Source: Streptomyces sp. NRRL WC-3549 (GTDB lineage Bacteria > Actinomycetota > Actinomycetes > Streptomycetales > Streptomycetaceae). Taken from it: 19,448 nucleotides of DNA. The stretch is taken from contig NZ_KL585392.1 of the NCBI RefSeq assembly GCF_000721935.1, positions 1 through 19,448 on the forward strand, in the 5' to 3' direction. Below are positions 14,762 through 19,448 of this stretch, piece by piece (positions within the stretch are counted from its first letter, which is position 1; every line of letters starts with the position of its first letter). Made by a program: the position numbers and the translations under genes. The notes under the pieces are model-generated. The model made no database searches. It saw only the letters and a program-made list of their open reading frames with translations, and had not been told where the DNA came from.

Positions 14762-14934
14762 GGGCGGCTGTACCGGCTCACCAAGGCCGTCGCGGTCGCG
14801 CGCACCGCCGAACTGGCCGCCGCCCTGGGCCTGTCGGAGCTGCTGGACCGGAAGACGGCGGCGCTCTCCGGGGGCCAGCGCCGGCGCCTGGACATCGCCC
14901 TGGGCCTCACCCACCGCCCCGAGGTCCTCTGGAC
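14759..14934 (+). pseudogene. internal fragment of an ABC exporter ATPase
   Basis: About 58 residues in frame read GRLYRLTK...VARTAELAAALGLSELLDRK, then the ABC signature ALSGGQRRRLDIALGLTHRP and EVL. This is a clear DrrA-type ATPase segment. Walker A is missing upstream, and the Walker B sequence that should follow (typically LFLDEPTTGLDP) is replaced by unrelated sequence from about 14935. There is no start codon or ribosome-binding site. It can only be a relic. Confidence 0.8.
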
Positions 14935-14972
14935 GGGGGCGGCCTCGGCGGCCGCCGGAGCGCGCCCGGTGA

Positions 14973-15392
14973 CGGCCACTCCAGGCGGTCCTGCTGGTCG
15001 CCGCCGCCCTGGTCATGGGGTTGCGCGCGCCGCTGCCCGGGGTGCTGATCGGCTTCGGTTTCGTCGGCCTGCTGACCGTCTCGCTGGCCTCGCTGTCGTA
15101 CGCGCTGGCCATGCGGGTGCGCACCCCGCAGGAGTTCGGTCCGGTGATCAACTCGCTGACCATGCCCGCCATGCCGCTCTCCGGCCTGATGCTGCCGATG
15201 ACCCTCGGCCCGCGCTGGCTGGACGTCCTGTCGCACCTCACGCCGTTCCGCTACCTGGTGGACGCGGTGCGGGACGCGTACACCGGCTCGTACGCGACCC
15301 CGCACATGCTCCACGGCGTGCTGGTCGCGGTCGGCTTCGCCCTGGTCGCCGTGACGGTCGGCACACGTGTCTTCCGGAGCGCCGGGGCCTGA
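14973..15392 (+). pseudogene. C-terminal half of an ABC-2 permease
   Basis: From ~14973 to the TGA at 15390-15392 the frame encodes about 139 residues of hydrophobic ABC-2 permease. The segments are LQAVLLVAAALVMGL, LIGFGFVGLLTVSLASLSYA, then RTPQEFGPVINSLTMPAMP and HLTPFRYLVDAVRDAYTG, with a last helix before RVFRSAGA. This matches the second half of DrrB-like permeases (~260 residues). The first half is missing, and a TGA at 14970-14972 closes the frame upstream. ATG 15015 could start a 125-residue product but has no ribosome-binding site. It is out of frame with the ATPase fragment. Confidence 0.75.
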
Positions 15393-15400
15393 GGCGTCAT

Positions 15401-15406
15401 TAGGGT
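15401..15406 (+). promoter_or_regulatory. -10 element of the adenosyltransferase gene, leaderless start
   Basis: TAGGGT (15401-15406) is 6 nt upstream of ATG 15413. The intervening GGGCCC is not a proper ribosome-binding site. As with the genes at 3027 and 9419, transcription should begin at the start codon. Confidence 0.5.
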
Positions 15407-15412
15407 GGGCCC

Positions 15413-15985
15413 ATGGTCAATCTGACGCGCATCTACACCCGTACCGGCGACCAGGGCACCACCGCCCTCGGCGACATGAGCCGCACCGCCAAGACCGACC
15501 TGCGGATCGCGGCGTACGCCGACGCCAACGAGGCGAATGCCGTCATCGGCACGGCGATCGCACTCGGCGCTCTGGCCGAGGACGTCGTCAAGGTCCTCGT
15601 GCGGGTCCAGAACGACCTCTTCGACGTGGGCGCGGACCTGAGCACGCCGGTGGTCCCGGACCCGAAGTACCCGCCGCTGCGGGTCGAGCAGTCCTACATC
15701 GACAAGCTGGAGGCCGACTGCGACACCTTCCTGGAGGAGCTGGAGAAGCTGCGCAGCTTCATCCTCCCGGGCGGCACGCCGGGTGCGGCGCTGCTGCACC
15801 AGGCCTGCACGGTCGTCCGCCGGACGGAGCGGTCCACCTGGGCGGCGCTGGAGGTGCACGGCGAGGTGATGAACGCGCTGACCGCGACGTATCTCAACCG
15901 CCTCTCCGACCTCCTGTTCATCCTCGCCAGGGTGGCGAACAAGGAGGTCGGCGACGTCCTGTGGGTGCCGGGCGGCGAGCGCTGA
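15413..15985 (+). CDS. PduO-type cob(I)yrinic acid a,c-diamide adenosyltransferase
   Basis: This 190-residue trimeric cytoplasmic enzyme transfers the 5'-deoxyadenosyl group of ATP to cob(I)alamin or its precursor, making coenzyme B12 for mutases and class II ribonucleotide reductase. The N-terminal ATP-binding motif is RIYTRTGDQGTTALGD (6-21). QNDLFDVGADL (66-76), FILPGGTPGAALLH (116-129), VVRRTER (134-140) and LNRLSDLLFILARVAN (161-176) are the successive family signatures. The length is normal for the family. It directly follows the degenerate exporter locus. Its TGA (15983-15985) abuts the stop of the opposing gene. Confidence 0.95.
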   Translation: MVNLTRIYTRTGDQGTTALGDMSRTAKTDLRIAAYADANEANAVIGTAIALGALAEDVVKVLVRVQNDLFDVGADLSTPVVPDPKYPPLRVEQSYIDKLEADCDTFLEELEKLRSFILPGGTPGAALLHQACTVVRRTERSTWAALEVHGEVMNALTATYLNRLSDLLFILARVANKEVGDVLWVPGGER

Positions 15986-16597
15986 TCAGCGGCCCCCCGG
16001 ACGTCCCGGGCCCCGTTCACCCGCCCGCTCGGGTGCCGGCTCTGGTTCCCGTTCGGGTTCCGGCCCGGGCCTCCGCTTCGGGAAGAGGGTGTAGCTCGCG
16101 GCGATGACCAGGTTGATCCCGGTCAGCCAGAGCATCCTCTGCTGCCACATCCGCAGGGATCCGGTGTCGCCGTGCGGTCCGACGTACCAGACCGCCGCCT
16201 GGAGGAGGACCAGGGCGACCGCCGAGGCCAGGATCCAGCGGGCCGCGACCCGCCACTCGTGGACGGCCCGGTCTCTCCCGTACTTCGGGGGCCGCACCGG
16301 GGGCGGCCCGCCCGCGAAGCGGTGCGCGATCCTGGCGTCCACCCAGGCGATGGTGGAAGGGCCGAGCCCCACGGTGAAGCCGATGTAGACGGCGGCCAGG
16401 CCGTGCTTCCAGTCGGGCTGGCCGCCGTTCCTCAGATCGACGGCGGTCACCACCAGCAGGACCACCTCCAGCAGCGGCTCGCACAGCAGCACGGCGGCCC
16501 CCGCGCGGGGCTTCCGCGCCACGTACCGCAGCCCGAGTCCCACGGCCAGCAGCACCCAGAAGCCGACCTCGCAGAGCACGATCAGCGTGACGATCAC
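15986..16597 (-). CDS. five-helix integral membrane protein, unknown function
   Basis: This 203-residue protein occupies the SCO5379 position. Hydrophobic segments lie at about residues 4-24, 33-54, 67-86, 120-139 and 155-172. A polar loop containing PPPVRPPKYGRDRAVHEWR precedes the fourth. The C-terminus (173-203) is a Pro/Glu/Arg-rich cytoplasmic-looking tail. GTG 16597 is chosen because AAGGAGGAG lies just upstream; longer frames reach into the opposite kinase gene. Its stop codon TCA (15986-15988) touches the adenosyltransferase stop with no gap. It is divergent from the kinase gene across 88 nt. No catalytic motif is recognisable, so transport and signalling roles are both open. Confidence 0.82.
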   Translation of the reverse strand: MIVTLIVLCEVGFWVLLAVGLGLRYVARKPRAGAAVLLCEPLLEVVLLVVTAVDLRNGGQPDWKHGLAAVYIGFTVGLGPSTIAWVDARIAHRFAGGPPPVRPPKYGRDRAVHEWRVAARWILASAVALVLLQAAVWYVGPHGDTGSLRMWQQRMLWLTGINLVIAASYTLFPKRRPGPEPEREPEPAPERAGERGPGRPGGR

Positions 16598-16685
16598 GGC
16601 ACTCCTCCTTCCGGTCCCCTCCAGGCTTCCGGGTGCGGCGCCCCGCGGCGTCGTCGCCGGTGACGAATCGCGACTGCATCCTTCG

Positions 16686-17945
16686 ATGTACTCGCGCCTC
16701 CCCCGGCGTACCGACGTGGCGCGGGCCGGTGCCGTGTTGGATGGAGCGGTGTTCGCCTCTTCACGACCGCACCGCCAGGACATGCTGATCGGGGCCGTCG
16801 GGCTGGCGGGCGGACTGCTGCTCTGGGCGGCCGGTCTGCACACGCAGGGCGGCCGGGTCTTCGGCGCCCCCTGGGCGGCGCTGGTCCCGCTGGTGGTGAC
16901 GGCCGCCCTGGAACCGCTGCGCCGGACCCGGCCGCAGTCCGCGGTGGCCGTCGGCACATTCGCGCTGGTCGCCGACCAGTTCACGACGGGCAGCCTGGCG
17001 ACGATCCTGATGTACACCGACCTCATGTACGCGGCCGTGGTCTACGGGACCCCGGCCGCCGCCCGGCGCATCCCGGTGGTGACGTTCCTGGTCACCGTCG
17101 CGGTCACCATCGGGTTCTTCGCCTGGTTCCGCCGCCCCGAGGCGCTGCTGTTCGGCGTGGTGACCGGGCTGGTCACCTTCGGCCCGGCCCTCACCGGTGT
17201 CAGTGTGCGCAATCACCGGGAGGCCGCCCAGGCCGCCCGTCTGCGGGCCGAACAGACGGCCCTGCTCGCCGAGATGGACCGGGTCCAGGCGGTGACCGCC
17301 GAGCGTTCCAGAATGGCGCGGGAGCTGCACGACATGGTCGCCAACCACCTCTCGGCGATCGCCATCCACTCCACCGCGGCGCTCTCCATCGACGACCCGG
17401 CGACCTCCCGCGACGCCCTGGGCGTGATCCGGCAGAACAGCGTCGAGGGGCTCGCCGAGATGCGGCGGCTGATCGGGCTGCTCCGGGACAGCGGCGGGGA
17501 CGAGCAGCCGAGCGCGGCGCCCACGCTCGCCTCGCTGGACGCCCTGGTCGACCAGGCGCGGGCGAACGCCGCCTCCAGCGGACTGACCGTCACCCTGGAC
17601 GACGCCCGGACGGCCGCCGAACGGCTCCCGGCCCCGGTGGAGCTGGCCGCCTACCGCATCGTCCAGGAATCCCTGACGAACGCTCTGAAACACGCGGCTC
17701 CGGGCCCGGTGACGGCCCGGCTGGACCACGGGGGCGACTCACTGACCGTGGAGGTGAGCAGCGTGCTCGGCGTCCGGCCGGGGCCGCGGGCGCCCGGTTC
17801 GGGGGCGGGCCTGGTGGGGATGGCGGAGCGGGTGGCACTCCTCGGCGGGACGATCGGCACGGGCCCGGTGGGCGGCGGGCCCGGCGGCGAGGAGATCTGG
17901 CGGGTACGGGCGGAGCTGCCCGTGGACGAAGGGACGTGGGGATGA
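16686..17945 (+). CDS. chiS: ChiS, NarL-type membrane sensor histidine kinase
   Basis: This 419-residue sensor has an N-terminal region of about 30 residues, then five or six hydrophobic helices (~33-170). A coiled-coil linker (REAAQAARLRAEQTALLAEM) leads into a HisKA_3 box, RELHDMVANHLSAIA, with phospho-acceptor H215. The HATPase domain has an N box with QESLTNALKHA and a G box GAGLVGMAERV. It overlaps the response-regulator gene by 4 nt (ATGA), so the two are translated together. Position upstream of chiR and a chiC-type chitinase supports ChiS, the chitin-responsive kinase described in Streptomyces. The start is uncertain. ATG 16686 lacks a good ribosome-binding site, and GTG 16749 is an alternative. 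Confidence 0.88.
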   Translation: MYSRLPRRTDVARAGAVLDGAVFASSRPHRQDMLIGAVGLAGGLLLWAAGLHTQGGRVFGAPWAALVPLVVTAALEPLRRTRPQSAVAVGTFALVADQFTTGSLATILMYTDLMYAAVVYGTPAAARRIPVVTFLVTVAVTIGFFAWFRRPEALLFGVVTGLVTFGPALTGVSVRNHREAAQAARLRAEQTALLAEMDRVQAVTAERSRMARELHDMVANHLSAIAIHSTAALSIDDPATSRDALGVIRQNSVEGLAEMRRLIGLLRDSGGDEQPSAAPTLASLDALVDQARANAASSGLTVTLDDARTAAERLPAPVELAAYRIVQESLTNALKHAAPGPVTARLDHGGDSLTVEVSSVLGVRPGPRAPGSGAGLVGMAERVALLGGTIGTGPVGGGPGGEEIWRVRAELPVDEGTWG

Positions 17946-18592
17946 CGATCCGGGTACTGGTCGCCGAGGACCAGTCGGCGGTGCGCGCGGGGCTGGTGCT
18001 CATTCTGGGCAGCGCGCCGGACATCGAGGTGGTGGGTGAGGCGGCCGACGGTGAGGCCGCCGTGCGGCTGGCCCGTGAACTGCGTCCGGACGTGGTGCTG
18101 ATGGATGTGCAGATGCCCCGGCTGGACGGGGTGGCGGCGACGCGGCAGGTGGTGGCCGAACGGCTCGCGGACGTCCTGGTGCTGACGACGTTCGACCTGG
18201 ACGCGTACGTCTTCGGGGCGCTGCGGGCGGGCGCGGCGGGGTTCCTGCTGAAGAACACCGACGCCCGCGATCTGCTGGCCGCCGTACGCACCGTGGCGGG
18301 CGGTGAGGGCATGATCGCTCCGGCGGTGACCCGCCGGCTGATCGCCGCATTCGCGGATGCGACCGGCTCACACCGGGGCGCCGGAGCCGATCCGGCGGTG
18401 CTGGACACGCTGACCCGGCGGGAACGCGAGGTCCTGGGGTGCCTGGGGCAGGGGTTGTCGAACGCGGAGATCGCCGGGCGCCTCTCGATGGCCGAGGCGA
18501 CGGTGAAGACGCACGTCAGCAGGGTCCTGGGGAAGCTGGAGCTGCGCAGCCGGGTGCAAGCGGCTGTGCTCGCGCAGGAGTTGGGTCTCTGA
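17942..18592 (+). CDS. chiR: ChiR, NarL/FixJ-family response regulator
   Basis: This 216-residue DNA-binding regulator has a receiver domain (1-120) with acidic D10, phosphorylation site D55 in VVLMDVQMPRLDG, conserved T82/T83 and K104 in FLLKNTD. The LuxR-type helix-turn-helix (157-216) reads LTRREREVLGCLGQGLSNAE and then IAGRLSMAEATVKTHVSRVL. ATG 17942 is chosen over GTG 17936 because it gives the family start MTIRVLVAED and the ATGA overlap with chiS, with AAGGG (17929-17933) upstream. The next gene is chiC. In S. coelicolor the equivalent ChiR controls chiC expression, and the same relation is inferred here. Confidence 0.93.
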   Translation: MTIRVLVAEDQSAVRAGLVLILGSAPDIEVVGEAADGEAAVRLARELRPDVVLMDVQMPRLDGVAATRQVVAERLADVLVLTTFDLDAYVFGALRAGAAGFLLKNTDARDLLAAVRTVAGGEGMIAPAVTRRLIAAFADATGSHRGAGADPAVLDTLTRREREVLGCLGQGLSNAEIAGRLSMAEATVKTHVSRVLGKLELRSRVQAAVLAQELGL

Positions 18593-18609
18593 CCGGGAAC
18601 AGGAAACTT

Positions 18610-18642
18610 TGGTCTGGACCTCTTGACGATTGGTCCAGACCT
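18610..18642 (+). promoter_or_regulatory. paired 12-bp chitinase operator repeats (DasR-type)
   Basis: TGGTCTGGACCT (18610-18621) and TGGTCCAGACCT (18631-18642) are direct repeats matching the classic Streptomyces chitinase-promoter boxes and the TGGTCTAGACCA core of the DasR site. Centre-to-centre spacing is 21 bp, about two helical turns. The -35 hexamer sits between the boxes. The inner ten bases of each box are exact reverse complements of each other. Confidence 0.85.
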
Positions 18643-18651
18643 TCCTAATCT
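18623..18651 (+). promoter_or_regulatory. chiC promoter
   Basis: TTGACG (18623-18628), a 17-bp spacer and TAATCT (18646-18651) make a strong vegetative-type promoter with a predicted start near 18657. The operator boxes flank the -35 and fill the spacer, so a bound repressor would block RNA polymerase. Confidence 0.85.
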
Positions 18652-18655
18652 CACC

Positions 18656-18694
18656 GAGCACGCTGCGGTGAGTACGCCATGACAAAGCGTGCTC
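18656..18694 (+). promoter_or_regulatory. 5'-terminal hairpin in the chiC leader
   Basis: Perfect 9-bp arms GAGCACGCT (18656-18664) and AGCGTGCTC (18686-18694) enclose a 21-nt loop. The left arm begins at the predicted transcription start, so the mRNA would carry a stem at its extreme 5' end. The ribosome-binding site GAGGAG (18750-18755) lies well downstream and is not included. Confidence 0.6.
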
Positions 18695-18760
18695 AGGGCG
18701 ACGCAGGGTCTGCAGTCCACGAACCACCCCCGTTTGTCGGACCTCACCCGAGGAGCACCG

Positions 18761-19448
18761 TTGAGCACAGAGACCCCCCGAAGAAGCCCCCGCCTGAGAT
18801 GGAGACTCGCCCCGGCCCGGGTCACCCGGGCCAAGGCGGTCGCGGGCTTCACCGCACTGCTGCTGCCGCTCGCCGCCATGGTCGGCCTGGCGTCCCCGGC
18901 GCAGGCCGCCACCTCGGCGACCGCCACCTACCTGAAGAAGTCCGACTGGGGCAGCGGCTTCGAAGGCCAGTGGACGGTCAAGAACACCGGCACCACCGCC
19001 CTCTCCTCCTGGACGATCGAGTGGGACTTCCCCTCCGGCACCGCGGTCGGCTCCGCCTGGGACGCCGCCGTGACCAGCTCCGGAACCCACTGGACCGCCA
19101 AGAACCTCAGCTGGAACGGCACGGTCGCCCCGGGCGCCAGCATCAGCTTCGGCTTCAACGGCACCGGCTCCGGCTCCCCCACGGGCTGCAAGCTGAACGG
19201 CGCCTCCTGTGACGGCGGCAGCGTCCCCGGCGACAACGCCCCGTCGAAGCCCGGCACCCCCACCGCGAGCAACATCACCGACACCTCGGTGAAGCTCAGC
19301 TGGACCGCGGCCACCGACGACAAGGGCATCAAGAACTACGACGTCCTGCGCGACGGCGCGAAGGTCGCGACGGTCACCACGACGACGTACACCGACACCG
19401 GCCTCACCAAGGGCACGGACTACTCCTACACCGTGCAGGCACGCGACA
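18761..19448 (+). CDS. chiC: ChiC-type secreted chitinase (N-terminal part)
   Basis: The gene runs off the window end; 229 residues are visible. TTG 18761 is the start, with GAGGAG 5 nt upstream and no in-frame ATG or GTG before the signal peptide. Residues 1-49 form an export signal with an Arg-rich n-region, core FTALLLPLAAMVGLA and cleavage after SPAQA. Residues ~50-150 are a family-2 carbohydrate-binding module (KKSDWGSGFEGQWTVKNTG, LSSWTIEWDF, LSWNGTVAPGASISFGFNG) with a Cys pair in TGCKLNGASCDGG. From ~160 a fibronectin type III domain begins (PGTPTASNITDTSVKLSWTA, YDVLRDGAKVATV). This order, together with chiS-chiR upstream, matches Streptomyces ChiC, whose GH18 catalytic domain should follow outside the window. 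The enzyme would degrade chitin extracellularly. The catalytic domain is inferred, not seen. Confidence 0.92.
   Translation, partial: MSTETPRRSPRLRWRLAPARVTRAKAVAGFTALLLPLAAMVGLASPAQAATSATATYLKKSDWGSGFEGQWTVKNTGTTALSSWTIEWDFPSGTAVGSAWDAAVTSSGTHWTAKNLSWNGTVAPGASISFGFNGTGSGSPTGCKLNGASCDGGSVPGDNAPSKPGTPTASNITDTSVKLSWTAATDDKGIKNYDVLRDGAKVATVTTTTYTDTGLTKGTDYSYTVQARD

Noticed and set aside
15015..15392. Intact 125-residue ABC permease gene
   Set aside because: It lacks the first half of the permease, has no ribosome-binding site and has no intact partner ATPase. Treated as a remnant.
18679..19212. ATG-initiated 177-residue frame (MTKRAQG...) overlapping chiC
   Set aside because: The TTG frame has a signal peptide, CBM2 and FnIII domains. 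The MTKR frame becomes low-complexity Arg/His/Pro/Gly. A short upstream peptide cannot be excluded but has no positive evidence.
1..19448. tRNA genes, CRISPR arrays, insertion sequences, prophage or att sites
   Set aside because: No cloverleaf-like sequence, regularly spaced repeat array, transposase, integrase or terminal inverted repeat was seen on either strand.

Overview
This window is high-GC actinobacterial DNA, almost certainly from a Streptomyces chromosome. Third codon positions are strongly G/C, there are GTG and TTG starts, and the gene set is scy, filP, nucS and chiS-chiR-chiC. From memory, the order matches the S. coelicolor core segment from SCO5397 (scy) down to SCO5376 (chiC). 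I could not run a search to confirm this. No tRNA, rRNA, CRISPR array, insertion sequence or prophage is visible.

Layout. (1) 1-2937: the C-terminal 604 residues of the polar-growth coiled-coil protein Scy, then complete FilP. (2) 3027-6921: two consecutive paralogous ABC ATPase/ABC-2 permease pairs on the plus strand. (3) 7087-10090: a small Cys/His-rich minus-strand protein, a luciferase-like flavin oxidoreductase (+), an SCO5389-family protein (-), and the mismatch endonuclease NucS (+). (4) 10277-14470, all minus strand: 3-hydroxybutyryl-CoA dehydrogenase, a STAS-domain anti-sigma antagonist-like protein, and a large membrane-anchored NTPase whose frame is broken by a 34-bp tandem duplication beside Walker A. 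(5) 14513-15392: a deletion-scarred remnant of a divergent regulator/ABC-exporter locus. (6) 15413-16597: a PduO-type cobalamin adenosyltransferase converging on a five-helix membrane protein, their stop codons abutting. (7) 16686-19448: sensor kinase ChiS, response regulator ChiR and the N-terminal part of chitinase ChiC, whose promoter carries the paired 12-bp chitinase repeats.

How the parts work together. Scy and FilP organise tip growth and hyphal architecture. The tandem ABC pairs are probably exporters of unknown substrate. NucS performs actinobacterial non-canonical mismatch repair. ChiS-ChiR probably controls chiC, and the twin repeats over the chiC -35 suggest additional control by DasR (N-acetylglucosamine/chitin). 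The least explained parts are the frameshifted NTPase with its STAS neighbour, the collapsed exporter locus, and several leader or operator structures: upstream of the SCO5389-family gene, upstream of the flavin oxidoreductase, and at the chiC mRNA 5' end. I see no clear new multi-gene system. The closest candidate is the STAS plus membrane NTPase pair.
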